Source: Hsuehochloa calcarea
Taxonomy: Eukaryota > Streptophyta > Magnoliopsida > Poales > Poaceae
Direction of reading: 5' to 3'
Assembly: GCA_036346395.1 (NCBI GenBank)
Contig: CM070599.1
Coordinates: forward strand, 17,227,232 to 17,291,231
Length of the DNA stretch: 64,000 bases
Shown: positions 1 to 12,839 of the stretch, one piece after another
How the letters are laid out: every line of letters starts with the position of its first letter
How positions within the stretch are numbered: the first letter of the stretch is position 1
Program-made: the position numbers and the translations under genes
Notes under the pieces: generated by a model
Database searches by the model: none
What the model was told of the DNA's origin: nothing
Seen by the model: only the letters and a program-made list of their open reading frames with translations

Positions 1-2362
1 GAGAAGGTGAAACTGGTGGAGAAGGTGTATCTGGAGAAGATGTATCTGGAGAATGAATGGGAGGTAGACACAAAAAGTAAGTGGAATCTATGGAAGAAGT
101 GGGATGTGGAGAAGGATGATGAAAGAAAGGATGTCCCTCATCAAAAGTCACATCACGAGAGATGCGAATGCGACGTGCTGAGGGATCATAGCAACGATAA
201 CCCTTATGCTCACGACTATAACCCAGAAAAACACACTCAATTGACTGAGGGCTCAGCTTTGTGCGCTCACGAGGTGCTAGGACATAGCAGACACAACCAA
301 AAACGCGAAGATGAGTATAGTGAGCAGGTGCTCTGTACAGAACCTCACCAGGACACTTGCCCTGAAGCTTAGAAGAGGGCTGACGGTTAATAAGATAGAT
401 GTTTGAGAGACCGCTTCCCTGAAGTGAGAGGACAAAGGAGGAAATGAGAAGAGCGCGGCGGCCTCGATGATGTGACGGTGCTTGCGCTTAGCAACACCAT
501 TCTGAGCATGAGCACCGGGACACGAGAGCTGAGGAAGAGTACCCTCAGAAGAAAGAAACTAACGAAAGGCTGAGGAAAGATACTCTCCTCCAGAGTCAGA
601 ACGGAAAACATGAATGGAAGAAGAAAACTGTGTATGAACCATCTTAGCAAAAGACTGATAAATGGAAATCAACTGAGAGCGATGTTTCATAAAATAGATC
701 CAACTATATCGAGAGTGATCATCAACAAATATGACATAATAATTATGACCACCCTTCGAAACAAAGGAGATGAACCCATACATCCGAATGCACCAAATCA
801 AAAGGATCAAGACCGAGAGGTACTCTATCGATATGGAAGTTGTAGTTGTTTTCCCAACTTACAACCAAGACAATGAAAACTAGACTCACAAAGGACATGA
901 CCTAAGGAACCCTGGTGAACTAAAGTGGTGAGGCGAGCTCCACAAAGATGACCAAGTCGATGATGCCACTTGCTAAAGGAAGACCCAACAGGAGACTGAG
1001 ATGAAGACATAGCAGAAGACACCAAAGCCTTCGACGTATTGGTGGAAGGAAGATGTAAGGTGTCCAAGACATAGACGGAAGAGCCTCTACGGCGATGGCC
1101 AGAACCAATCACTCTTCTGCTCTGACGATCCTGAATGAAACAAGAAGAATCATCAAATCCAATGAAACAGTTCATATCAGTTAGTTGACCAACAGAAAGA
1201 AGATTCATAGATAGCTGAGGAACAAAAGACACATCAGGAACAGAGAAGCAAGATGTAGAGAGAATGCCCTGATGGGTAATAGAGCAAGGTGTACCATCAG
1301 CAGTGTGAACATAGGTAGCATCAGTCACGGGTCTACGAGCAACAAGCTGAGAGCTGTCAGATGTGACATGAAACGAAGCACCTGAATCCAGAACCCAAGG
1401 ATGAGCAGCGCTAGAAGCAGAAGGTGCAACTGATGTTATAGCAGACACTAATCCAGAAGTCACAGTAGATGTGGATGTGTCAGCAATGACTGCTCCAGTG
1501 AGTGCTCTGGAAGGCCCAGTAGGTGCTCCACGACGACGGTCAAATGGCTGTCTAGCACGATAGGCAATAAGCTGATCTGGATGCAACTTGAAACATTTGT
1601 CAACATGATGACCAGTCCTCTTGCAATGGGAACAAAACAACACTCCTGTGGGTGTCGCTCTGGTAGATCCAGACCGCTGTGAGAGACTCAGGACAGCATG
1701 TGGTGAGGATCCTGAGACATGCATAAGGGAATGAAGACAAGTCTCCTCTCAATCAAACTGGAGAGCGCCCCAGTCAAAGTCGGTGGAGTGGGATAATTGA
1801 GCAACTGAGTACAAACAGGCTCAAACTCCGATCGAAGCCCCATCACAAACTGATACATGAGTGTCTGCTGAGCATACTCATCTTTGGCAGCACAAGACTG
1901 ACAGGCAACAGCAGCCTTCGGTGTCATAGACTCTAGAGGACCGGTGATATGAGTGAAAGCACTGTAATACTCCTCCACTGACTGATCTGGCTGCTGCTGA
2001 AGACTATGAATGTTCTTGAGCAAAGTGAAGCGAAGAGCACCACTGGACTGAACATATCTCTTCTCAAAGTATGTCCACATCCGCTATCAAGTATGATACT
2101 CAAGACTCATTCGCAGAGAAACATCAACACTCAGCACAATGCCAGTCATAACACGATCATCTTCTTTCTGCCAAGCCTTTAATACCTCAACATCAACGGT
2201 CTTCGAATCAGGAGGATCATCAGGCAAATGAGAGGCCAAACCATAACCCCTGAGAGTAGTCTTGACTGAGAATGCCCATGCCCGGTAGTTCAACCCATCA
2301 AGCTTGATGTCCGTCAACACAAGAGATGAACTACCCCCAAACATTGAGTCAGATCTAGCCAT
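1..2362 (-). pseudogene. Ty1/copia gag-pol fragment (gag, protease, integrase), runs off left edge
   Basis: On the minus strand from a start codon at 2362 the translation gives in order: a copia gag N-terminus (2087-2362, motif LDGLNYRAW), the rest of gag (1688-2080), a CX2CX4HX4C zinc knuckle (near 1600), an aspartic protease with an intact DSGA motif (near 1390), the HHRLGH gag-pre-integrase motif (near 960), and the integrase core start with VDDHSRYSW (559-810). Frame changes occur near 2085, 1700, 820 and 560, so no continuous polyprotein exists. Reverse transcriptase and RNase H would lie left of the window. This is established copia domain order; the element is a broken relic. The first 550 bases still look like integrase in a shifted frame. 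Confidence 0.85.
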
Positions 2363-2399
2363 ACCACAACAATACAGACGACTCGGCTACACCTCCAAG

Positions 2400-2770
2400 C
2401 AGGAATGCAGAAGCTCCAGGCGGTGGGGATTTGGTCGTCTCCAGGCGGCGCAGAGGTGCGTTGGGCGGCGCAGAGGTAGCAGAGGAGGCGGCATGCGCGA
2501 GGAAGCTCGTGCGCCGTCGGGAGGCTCCAGGCGGCGCAGAGGTAGCAGAGGAAGACGAGGCGCAGAAGCTCCAGGCGGCGGGGATCTGGTCGTCTCCAGG
2601 CGGCGCAGAGGTAGCAGAGGAGGCGGCGTGCGCGAGGAAGCTCGTGCGCCGTCGGGAGGCTCCAGGTGGCGCAGAGGTAGCAGAGGAAGACGAGGCGTCG
2701 GGCGGCGCAGAGGTAGCAGAGGAGGCGGCGTGCGCGAGGACGAGCTCGCGGCGCCGTCAGGCGTGGGAGT
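2400..2770. repeat. GC-rich tandem repeat in the copia 5' leader
   Basis: The block starting GCTCCAGGCGGCGGGGAT recurs about 160 bp later (near 2410 and 2569), and shorter sub-blocks (GGCGGCGCAGAGGTAGCAGA) recur inside it at least six times. Relative to the minus-strand copia gag it occupies the 5' leader. Several frames stay open on both strands because the repeat is GC-rich and lacks stops; I do not read these as genes. Confidence 0.75.
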
Positions 2771-3109
2771 AAGGAGGCGACGCAGTCCGGTCGTCTCCCG
2801 GCGCGCAGCGATGATCCGAGACCAAGGAGGCGGAGGCGGCGCGGATCTGGTCGTCTCTGGCGGCGGCAGCACGAGACCTCGAGGCGAGGTGAGGCGAGGT
2901 AGAGGCGACGACAGCTCCAAGACGACGATGAGGCGAGGTGGCGGGCAAGACGAGGCGACTGGCAAGGAAGACGAGGCGCGAGCGGCACCGATCGCTTCGA
3001 CGACGAGAGCTCTGGTCGCTTCGCCCTTAGGCTAGCAATCATTCTGATCGCCGGTCTCTTTCTGTTTATTGTGTTTTTCTTGGTTTCTCTCTGATTATCT
3101 AGAAGACTA

Positions 3110-3474
3110 AGAAGCAGACTGTTGTTTCCCGCTTGAGTGTTGAGGCTGAGTTGAGAGCAACGACGTCATTGACAGCTGAGATCGCCTGGCTTCGATGGTT
3201 ACTTGAGGATTTCAATACTTCAGTTTCTGCACCAACTCCTCTCTTATCAGACAGTATTGGTGTGATTAGCATTGCTCAAGACCTAATGAAGCATGAGCTC
3301 ACCAAGCACATTGGAGTAGCTACTTCGTACATGAGATCGCAGTGCAAAACCAAGTTATTGCTCTTCAGTATGTGCCTTCAGAGCTTCAGTTAGCAGATTT
3401 CTTCATCAAGGCAAAGACTAGAGTTCAGCACAATTTCTACCTCTCCAAACTCAATATTGTTGATCCACTATGAG
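3110..3474 (+). pseudogene. Ty1/copia RNase H fragment (opposite orientation)
   Basis: The plus strand encodes the C-terminal copia RNase H signature KKQTVVSR, then EAELRA, TAEIAWLRWLLEDF and KHELTKHIGV, then a one-base shift near 3350 and the usual tail ending ...VDPL and a TGA at about 3472. A purine-rich tract follows directly and then a TGTTAAATA LTR start at 3485. This is the 3' end of a copia element facing away from the gag-pol relic at 1-2362; the reverse transcriptase is missing. It may be a second element or an internally inverted and deleted copy of the same one. Confidence 0.8.
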
Positions 3475-3484
3475 TTTGAGAGGG

Positions 3485-3590
3485 TGTTAAATATGTATAT
3501 AGTTTAGAGTGCTCTTTGCATATTGACCTTCCATGTACATGAAATATTGACCTTTTAACTCATTGGAATAGATCCAGAGTTCATTCCAAA
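3485..3590 (+). repeat. Start of a copia 3' LTR (truncated)
   Basis: The LTR-like start TGTTAAATATGTATATAG follows a GAGTTTGAGAGGG polypurine tract right after the RNase H stop. I cannot find the matching CA end or a second copy in the window, so the right boundary is a guess. Confidence 0.5.
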
Positions 3591-5151
3591 AAAAAGTGAT
3601 ACAATTTAATATTATAACAGACTGAATGAGTTCATTTTAATCCCAGCCTAATAAGTTAGTACGCCCGATTTACTAGTAATGCTCTCTGCCATTCAACAAA
3701 GACTAATTAATTTAATACAAAATGTAGGATTTTCAAACCTTTGTGCTTACTAATTTGTTCAGAATGGTTTTGTTGTCCAAAATTTGCAACTTCTAGTTTG
3801 GTAAATTAAATCCATGTATCAGTTGAAACTCACCAGTAAAATTTATTACAGCATAAGCCTGAACAATGAGTTGACCCAAAGTTGGAACATGATGATTTTT
3901 TTTCCTTGTACTTTTCTCTTACTGTCCAGTTCTACATAACTCTTTCACTTAGTCTTCCATTCAATACAAAGGTACAAAACAACTACTTTGGTAGACTATA
4001 ACAATAAATACTGAATACCATAGAGAAAGAGGCCTGATAGCAACGGCTTGAAGGGGAGGCACTATAAACAGGGGAGAATTTTAGTTATTGCTTCCCAAAG
4101 TCATGCAATACTCATCCTTGTACAGAGGATGGACTCAACTCATCTTTAGAAAATAGAGACTAACATGATATTTTGGAAACCAAAATAATACCAATACTCC
4201 CTCCGACTGCTCATTTTAAAAGTATAGGAATTAAGGAGTAACATAACATGACCTTGGTGCCCTTCATTTATTCCCAAACTTTAGCAGCTTCTCTTAAATA
4301 TGTGTGGGAAGGCAATAAATTGGGAAAGATGCCTCATTTATTGATGAGAATAAGAGCATCATTCAACAAACGTATGATACGGAGAAATGAGATAAATGTG
4401 CCTTAAAGTTGTAGAATGACCTATATTTAGAGAAAAGATAAACTTCATATGACTAAAATGACTTATATTTGCAGGAAGTAACTAGTTCTATCCTTTTGGA
4501 AACTAATTCAATTTGGAGGAAAGCAACTTAATTGGCAAGACAAAAAACCTTCCAACGAACCCTGGCCAGTGAGCTGCTGCTGCTTCATCCAGCTGGGTCC
4601 ACACCCATGACATTCTATGTGGCATCAAGACAGTGGACCCCATGACCAGGATTGGAAAGGCTTGACTTGGCAATTAGGTTATCTAGTTTCCTAACTATTT
4701 GACTAGTTTCCTAGGACATGGCTTAGTTATTTTGGATATCAATTAGTTTCTAAGAATGAATCTAAAAAGCCATGGAAAGTAGCTGTGCAAACATCAACTC
4801 CCACTTAAGGTTGTATCGTTAAACCAAGGGTTGATGGCACTCAATTAACAATCAGTATCAAGATCTGATCACACTGCTATCTAAACTACTATGGAATTCT
4901 AGATATCCATTTGAAACAATGCTGCATCATGTTGAGAACACTATAAATCTATAATATCAATATTTATCCTTACATGTAATTTTGAATATTGTTGCTCATA
5001 TCTCAATTGTGCACTGCACACAGAAGCAGTTACCAATGTTCCATCGGTCTTAAAATCAATTGAAGACTAAATTGCATTAAGCATAATATACAAAATCTAA
5101 TAAACTCAATAAGAAGCATACAGTTTACAGTAGGAGAGAAGAAAGGCTCAC
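3591..5151. other. Non-coding stretch with MITE-like remnants
   Basis: No supported exon. At 4196 the sequence TACTCCCTCCGACTG resembles the terminus of Stowaway (Tc1/mariner) MITEs, but I do not find a convincing second terminus. Exon 3 and later exons of the oligoribonuclease gene, expected here on the minus strand, were looked for by their conserved peptide motifs and not found. Confidence 0.4.
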
Positions 5152-6410
5152 CGGTCATTTCCAAATCTACCCACACTAAAGGCATTTTGTAATCACTCGA
5201 CGATGAAGCGAGGTTTTCCCCATCATGGTTTACAATCATAGTGTGATTCTGCCTGTCTCTATCTGCAAAGTGAATGTGATTCTTAAATCTTGGGCAGTAA
5301 TTAGCAAATGGTGGCATGACCATTTGAGGGGAAAAAAAATAAAGAACACACTTTCTTCAGTTCTGAATTCAAGTAGAACATCACAGAAATTAAGCTATCA
5401 CTTTACCGCATAGTTCAATTATTCATTTTATAGGGGCAAGATTAACCTGGACTTCCATGATTACATCACTGACACAGGAGGTCAGGATGTAACCTCCTGG
5501 TGGTGACATAATTACTTATTGATTCACCTGAAACGTGATTTGTTGTCCATGATATTACTTTATCCAATATGGTCTATTTGGAACTTCTATAACAAAACAA
5601 AAAAAGATTTCTCCTGAAGGTTTAGCCTGTTTGGAGCATGATGGCTAAGGCACTCATTACTCAACTCAGTCAATAAACAATGGTGAAGTAATCAAGATTT
5701 TAAATTAAACACAATTGGAAGACATGACTCACAAGCTGCACAACTTGGCAAATGGCAAAAGGCCTCCGATGTTATGCACCAAGCCTTTGACACAGTTTTT
5801 TGTTAGACTATGTCAATCGATAAGCTGAAACATTCTGTCTTGAGTGTGTTTTGATGTAATTTAACATTGGTGGTCTAAGAACATACCTGATTCCTATGAT
5901 ATCAGTATTATAAGATCCTCTTGGTGTAAAACACTTAAATCAATAATTATCTGACTCTCAAAAGATAAGATCTTCCCTGGTATTTTACAGATTTTGCTAC
6001 GCCCATTATAAACAATGTCCATCAAAACATGGGCAGTCAATTAAACGAGTTAATTGCTCACAGCAGTTTTCAATTTTGCTGACAAGCATAATGCGAATTT
6101 CAGCACTCAAATTCTCATCCACGCATCAACAGACGAACAGAGTCAGAACAGGGATTCAACAAGGCAAGAAGTGCAATACTGGCAAATAATCAACGCAGAT
6201 TGCTCAACCAAAGAAATTAAAATTCATCTCATCCGATGCACTAATTGGAGCCCCATTCCATCCTGGAAGGAGGGAAAAAAGGGTGATCTTACCAAGCTTG
6301 TTGGTGGTAGCAGCAGCTTCTTTTTTGGTGGATGTTGGTTCTTCTACTTCCTCTCTATCGTCATCAGCGTCCAGATTAAGGACAGCAAACATGTTGGCAA
6401 GCTTACTCAT
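5152..6410 (-). CDS. Oligoribonuclease (REXO2/Orn family), exons 1 and 2 only
   Basis: Oligoribonucleases are DEDDh 3'-5' exonucleases that clear 2-5 nt RNA fragments. Exon 1 (6293-6410) starts MSKLANMFAVLNLD and ends at a GTAAGA donor after 39 codons plus one base. Exon 2 (5152-5262) begins after a TTTGCAG acceptor, joins in phase, and contains MPLVWVDLEMTG, the first exonuclease motif with the catalytic D-x-E pair, then a GTGAGC donor. Plant homologues have the same short acidic N-terminus before this motif. The remaining catalytic D, H and D residues lie in later exons, which are not in the 5 kb downstream; copia debris occupies the left end. The gene is either truncated or has a very long intron leaving the window. 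Inference: probably a fragment unless exons are found further left. Confidence 0.75.
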
Positions 6411-6740
6411 TTTTCTCCCAAATCTCCCCGGGAATCAAGGCAAATCCGCACAAAACCTGCGCAATACATTTCAGCGCAGATTAATGCAAAATTTCTTGGG
6501 CAATTGGGGAAAAAAGACAGTGTGTCTTGGCTATCCTATACCTACTGATAGCCAGCGACTAACAAACGACTAACGCTAAACGGATGGATCTTTTCATTGC
6601 CTGATTGGGAGGTGGGCAAGACGTTCGCCGCCGCCGCTTCCGCTTCCGCTTCCGCTTGTGCTCGATGAGCCCCGGCCCGGTGGGGAGAAAGGCAAAAGGC
6701 ACCGGGAGTTGAAGGCGGCGGCGAGTTGTTAATTAAGCCC
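6411..6740 (-). promoter_or_regulatory. Upstream region / 5' UTR of the oligoribonuclease gene
   Basis: GC-rich sequence with a short (CTTCCG)n run near 6638-6655, sitting just upstream of the exon 1 start codon on the minus strand. Such runs are common in grass 5' UTRs. No clear TATA box was identified. Confidence 0.3.
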
Positions 6741-6975
6741 TTATTCTGGACAGTGGGACGCAGCAAGTACAAGCAACCCCCGGCAGGGCAAAATGCCGCC
6801 AGAACAAGGCCGGTTAGGCCCGGCACCAAAAGAAGTGCATTTTCGGAATAAAAATCCATTCATTTATTTTTGGAATAAAAATAATATTGAATTAGTTCGG
6901 AATAAAACTTGGGCCCAAGCCCTGTTCGACCCGACCCAGAAAATCAATGCTCTATATGTCATCTCAGAGTGATTT

Positions 6976-7262
6976 TTATTATTAATTAACCATTTATTTT
7001 ATTTTATTTTAAAGTTGACCCCCGCAAACTTTATTTCTAATTATAACCCTTTGATCACGCCACCCGTGGCATGACAATGTTGTTTGGTCACGCTACCACC
7101 AGTGGCGTGACAAAAAGTGCTACTTTAGCGGACTTATCCTATGGCGTGACAATATTGTTTTGTCATGCCACGGGTGATGGCGTGACTAAAGGGATCAGAA
7201 TTGAAAATAAAGTTCACAGGGGTTAACTTTAAAAAAATTAATAAAATAATTAATAAATAAAG
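6976..7262. mobile_element. Foldback MITE-like element, copy 1
   Basis: The two ends are inverted repeats: TTTTAAAGTTGACCCC near 7008 pairs with GGGGTTAACTTTAAAA near 7220, and the inner part alternates GTCACGCC/GGCATGACA and their complements. A second copy of the same design lies at 57735-58035. No coding capacity. The family name is not known to me. Confidence 0.65.
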
Positions 7263-7685
7263 TTCTCTCACCACATGTTCTAAAATTATTATGACTGTTG
7301 GATGAAACTTTGGTCATCACACATTAGCTTCAGATCATCACAGCCAATTGGCAAACATTGTTATCTTTCTAATTTTTCCATTTGCCCATTTGTTCGCTCC
7401 GTTAATTGCTTATGTCGGCACGAGCACAACACACAACGCTTATGCTAGAGCTAGACGCATACCTTGGCCATCGTCAGTGCCACACTCGGTGTCGTACTTG
7501 TCTGTTGCCACCCCTGCGATTGCCTGCTTCTGACCGTCGGACGTCATCATTACCGCGCTTGTCTGCTGCTGCCGGCATACGCTTGTCCGTTGCACGACCA
7601 TCGCCGCTAAGGCATGGAGCTGGAGAGAGAAGCCGAGGAGAGCAACAAGTGGACTAGGGACTGGAGAGGAGAAGTCGAAAAAGAG
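7263..7685. other. Non-coding stretch, nothing recognised
   Basis: Short overlapping frames on both strands but no recognisable protein, splice structure or repeat. Confidence 0.3.
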
Positions 7686-8883
7686 GGCGAAATTTGATAT
7701 ATGCCACTCCAAAAGATGACACTTTGAAAAATATCACTTCAAAATATAAATTTTGAAATTTGTCACTCTAAAACTTGGCGCTTTGGATATTTGTCATTCT
7801 TGGACACTTTTGCCCTCCCTTCTTCCTCCGGCGACCATCGCCACTGCTTCTCTAGCGAGCTCCAGGCGCGTTGCCTCCTCCTCTCTGCGAGATACGCCTT
7901 CTCCTTCGCTGTCGTTGTAAGTCGTACCACCTCATCGTCATCGCCGTTGCTGTTGAGCTGCATGGCATGCGACCTTCTTCCCTAACATTGCCTAGTCCCA
8001 CCGCACGCTAGATTTGAGCTCGCCACTACCAGTCTCGGACAATACATGGAGTTTTATTGCATTTACTCCTTTGTGTTACTGTATCCATGAAGTACATGAA
8101 GTTTTACTTTATTTTCTCCTTTGTGTTAGTTGCATTTATCCTGGGAAAGCATCTTATTACACCGATTTGAAATCTTTTTACAAAACTTCATTTAGTAGAA
8201 AAGGCCTAGCACTTCGCCACCAACATTCTTCGTCTTAGTTTTCTCATGATCCATGATACCAATAGAAGTCGTTAGGACAATCGGTTGGGGTTTTTTCAGG
8301 TGTTACTACACATTTGGCATGTAGCATATTGAGCAGGAGAGGAATTAGTGAACTGTCGATTTGGATATACTTATCGCTCACTACAATATGACCAATCTAT
8401 TCTAACACACTTTGTAGCATATATAGTATGTGTTGCAGAAAACTCTATTGCAACACATATTCTCATGTTGCTACGATCCAAATGTAGAAAACTCCAAACA
8501 TACTCAGGTCCTAGTATGTTACCAATACTTAATAGACATGTTGCTAGGTCAATGAACAAATTTTATGATCCATTTAATCACCAACTAATGTTATAGTACT
8601 AATAAAAATAAATTAGCAATTACAGTGGTAGGAATGAAATGATACTTTGTTGTTGTAATTATAATAATATGGATATAATCAAGGATAAACAATCTACCGG
8701 TGAAAACGAGCAAAAGGGACTAAGTGTCTATTGGTAATAATAGTTTCTTTTAACTTGTAAACTATGTGTCGGAAAAATATGTATTGGCTGAATGTCTATC
8801 GTGCATTCGATAAGACCGAGACACCGAATTTATTTGTACCACGGAGGGAGAAATCCCTGATACGACAAGAGTTCAATATTTGA

Positions 8884-9148
8884 ATGTGGTGGATGAAAAT
8901 TCTAGCGCAGCCAATTAAACTTGGGCTGCCCAATTCGCCGACCTCCTCAAATCCCTCGACGCCCCAGTCTCCAGCTCCCGCTACCACCATCCTCTCCAGC
9001 ACCCGCGTCGTCCTCCTCTCCAGCACTCCCTGCCACCACCCTCCCAATCCCCGCGATCGCTCGGCTGCCTCCCCTACCTCAAACCCTAACCTCCACAGCC
9101 CTATGCCACGCTCCCCCCCTACGGCGCTGCCCTTCCATGCCTCCCCCA
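8884..9148 (+). other. Proline/serine-rich open frame inside the CACTA element, origin unknown
   Basis: Overlapping GC-rich open frames run into the left LTR of the copia insertion, and similar C-rich sequence resumes after the right LTR at 14204. This suggests one GC-rich captured block split by the insertion. The translation is low-complexity and matches nothing I recognise. Confidence 0.25.
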
Positions 9149-9528
9149 TGTTGGAACACAAGCTTGTAATCTCACACAAGGCAGAGAAGGAAAAACGAGA
9201 TCGTCAGTATACTGTCGAAGAACAGAGCAGAACGAACAGAAGACAATGCTTTCAATTTGCGCTGCATCTGTTGATGCAACTTTTCTATTTTCTCCTTTTT
9301 ATAGATTTTCTAACATCTTACAAACCAGCTCCAAATTGGTTATTTTTCGAATTTGAATCCGAGTTGAAAGCTGTCACCTTTCCGATAACAAAATTGAAAA
9401 ACTACAGTGTCTTAAAACTATGAAATAGAGTCAAAATCGAGACCGACTTTGCCTTCAAAGAAGAACCGATTACAATAGCAAATCACTACAAAACTTAAAC
9501 TAATGCGAATACAAGATTACAACTAACA
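9149..9528 (-). repeat. 3' LTR of the nested copia element
   Basis: 380 bp, TG...CA ends, matching the copy at 13806-14203 with scattered substitutions and small deletions. Confidence 0.92.
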
Positions 9529-9637
9529 AATCACCCCTAATCTTGTATTTCGACTTCACCTCTTTGATTCCCAATCTCTGCCTCATTTCAACAAACTTAG
9601 TACTTCCAAGTGCTTTTGTTAAAATGTCGCAAGTCGA

Positions 9638-12600
9638 TTACGAATCGATATGTTCAACATCCATTTTGCCATTCTCAACACAATCACGAATAAAATGATA
9701 TTTTGTGTCTATATGTTTACTCCGATCATGATAAACTGGATTTTTGCATAGAGCAATAGCCGATTTGTTATCAACTCTCAACCGAACTTTCTCCGGTTCT
9801 TCTCTTTTAAGATCTCCAATCAAACGACTTAGCCACAATCCTTGGCATCTTTGCTGCAGCAATGCAATGTATTCCGCTTCACAAGAAGATAAGGCTACAA
9901 TCTTCTGTTTTGAGATGTCCAAGTAATCAAACTCTTTCCGAGAAAAAATGCTATGCCAGTGGTACTTTTTCTATCATCCACATCACCAGCTAAATCGCTA
10001 TCATAGTAACCTTCAAGATTCACCTCCTCATCCAAGCATCTATCATAACAGCAACCATATCCTTTTGTTCCTTTTATATATCTCAAGATGTGTTTTTATC
10101 TTTGTCATATGCTCGGTCATGGATTTTCCATATATCGACTCACAATACCTACCGACAGGGCAATATCTGGTCGTGTATTCACTAGATACCTCAAGCTTCC
10201 AATAATACTGCGAAATTCGGTTGCATTTACTGGAGAACCGCCGCTCTGTTTACTTAGCTTCAAGCGATTTTCCATTGGAGTTTGGCATGGGTTACAATCC
10301 GACAAACCGGTCGGTGCTAATGACTTCTCAAAGATAACCACTTGACATAGAGTAATTGATCTAGTGATTGCTCTACTTCAATACCTAAATAGTAGCTCAG
10401 AGTCCAAGATCCGCATCATCTTGAGCAGATTTCCCATTTGGATTTTAAAATCAGCAATGTCTTTATTGTTCGATCCTGTGATGATTAAATCATCAACATA
10501 CACACCAACCAAAAGAAATGTGTCAATAGTTGCCTTCTTGTACACAGCATGTTTAATTTTGCTCTTCTCAAAACCAAGTGACATAAGTGATTGATCTAAT
10601 TTAGAATTCCAAGCCCAAGGAGCTTGTCGAAGTCCATACAACGCCTTTTCTAAGCTTCAATACCATCTGTTCTTTACTTTTATCAATGAATCCAAGAGGT
10701 TGTTCAACGTATATCTCCTCAGTTATTTCACCATTCAAAAAAGCAGGTTCTACATCCATGTGATGAACCTTCCATCCACCATGAGCTGCTTGTGCAATAA
10801 GTAGTCTTACGGTCTCTAATCTAGCCACTGGTGCAAATACCTCTTCAAAATCAATTCCCTGACGTTGGGCATACCCTTTTGCCACCAACCAAGCTTTATG
10901 TTTGATGATGTTGCCTTTGCAATCCTTTTTTACTTTATAAACCCACTTTAGACCAATTGGCTTACGACCGGTAGGCAAACTCACAAGTTTCCAGGTTTCA
11001 TTATCAAGAATTGACTTTATCTCTTCTTGCATTGCATACCTCCAACACCTCTCTTTTGCTGCAGTTTCAAAAGTTGTAGGCTCTTCAAGTGCAAGTAAGC
11101 ACAATCCAGCATATTGAATCTCCATTGGTTCAGTGTTGTCATAAATATCCTTTAGATCTCTTAGTCATATAGTGCCTTCAAAATCAGGATTTTCTCTAAC
11201 AGACACATAAATTTCTGGTATTGTATTTTGTTCTGGTAAGGAGGTATTCATATTGTCGGTTTGAACAGACTCTGGACTGTCCTCTCTATATATTCCTTCT
11301 ATTTGACTTGACTCGACTATCCTCTGTGTGTATTCCCTGTCGCATCAATGTCATTGTTAGTCTCAATTTCAAAATACATACTGTGAGTGTCACCCCCATT
11401 TATCACAACATTCTCAGTTGTCCAATCCCAACACTTGTCCTCTTCAAAAATTACATCACGACTGATATGAAGTTTGCCGGTTCTTGGATTATAGCATCGA
11501 TATGCCTTGGTCCCTGTTTCATACCCAATCATGACCATCTTAGTGCTGCGATCATCAAGTTTCATCTGATGTGAATGTATTGGTTTGACATGAATAAGTC
11601 ACCCAAATGTACGTAAATGACGCACATTCGGTTTCCTTTATACCAAGCCTCAAACGGTGCTCGCCAATCAAACTTTTTGTGGAGATTGATTTAACAGATA
11701 TATATTGTCACAACCGCCTCTCCCGAATATTCCGAACTTTCATAGTTTTGAGCAAGCTTCTTGCCATTGAAACAATAGTTTGATTGCGTCTCTCCACTAC
11801 CACGCTTTGTTGTGGAGAGTATGGAGTCATGTGAAACCTCTTTAGCCCCATCTCCTCACAATGATCCTCAAATTCGTTGAGATGAACTCCTCCCCGATGC
11901 GAACGAAGAGCTTTCAATTTGATTGGCTTCCACCTCACCCTTTCTTGGATTTTCTTGAAAGCAAGAAAGGCTTGATCTTTCGCTTTGATCAATCGAATCC
12001 ACATAAATCTTGAATAATCATCTACCATCGAGGGAAATAATGATTACCTAATGGCGTTCTTTGGTGTGATTGGACCACATAGATCAATGTGTGCTAGTTC
12101 TAACAGTTGTTCTGCCCGATACATAGTGCTCTTAGGAAAAGGTTTTCTGTGTTGTTTCCCAACTAAGCACCCCTCACAGATTTGTTCAATCAATTGAATT
12201 TTTGGTAAGCCATCAACCATATTTAATCATGACAAATTTCGTAGAGACCGAAAATTTAAGTGTCCATACCTTGTATGCCAGAGCCAGGCCTCACTTGATC
12301 CTTTTGCCAATAAGCAGATTGGTTTTGTCAATTGTAGGCTCAGCTGGTAGAGCCTATTTTTGGACCGTTGCACTTTTGCTAGTAGCACCTGATTATGATC
12401 ATAAATAGACAGAATCCCACCTTCCATGATGACCTTGCATCCAATTTCATCTAATTGTCCAAGGCTTATAATGTTACTTCGAAGTCAAGGAATATAATAC
12501 ACTTCATTGAGTGTTTTGTGTTCTTGAAACTTACACTGGAATAAAACAGTGCCTCGACCGCATATCTCCACTAGAGAATCATCCCCAAATCTCACAGTGC

Positions 12601-12835
12601 CTACTAACTTCTCATCAAGCTCAGCAAAAACCTTCTTGTCACCTGACATATGATTGCTTGCTCCTGAGTCTAAGTACCAATCGCACCCACTTTGGTCATT
12701 ATTAGACTCAAAATCTGGCCAAACTTTCTCTTCATTTAGCATTATTCTTTGGTACTTTCTCCAGTTCTTCTGTACAATTTCACAGTGCTTTAACCATAAA
12801 TAATGTTGGTTCATCATCACTTTGCTCTTGAACAA
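9638..12835 (-). pseudogene. copia pol: protease, integrase, reverse transcriptase, RNase H (nested element)
   Basis: Protease with WYLDSGASNHMSG (near 12660), gag-pre-integrase WLWHTRYGHLNF (near 12260), integrase core (11708-12028) with VDDYSR but the second catalytic Asp replaced by His (LRSHRGG where LRSDRGG is usual), the VVERRNQT motif intact, and the integrase C-terminal region (11317-11565). The reverse transcriptase (10378-11125) keeps GLKWVYKVK, MDVEPAFLNG and the catalytic YVDD. RNase H (9638-9922) keeps SSCEAEYIAL and SKHIDTKYH. At least six frame breaks separate these blocks. It is clearly defunct. Confidence 0.9.
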
Positions 12836-12839
12836 GATT

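Noticed and set aside
7..372. 121-codon plus-strand open frame at the left edge
   Set aside because: It is the antisense shadow of the copia integrase region, which reads on the minus strand in a shifted frame.
2304..3042. 240-codon open frames on both strands
   Set aside because: Arg/Gly- or Arg/Leu-rich low complexity produced by the GC-rich tandem repeat; no domain and present in several frames at once.
4196..4510. Complete Stowaway MITE
   Set aside because: Only one plausible terminus (CTCCCTCCGACTG) is present; no matching inverted end or TA duplication found.
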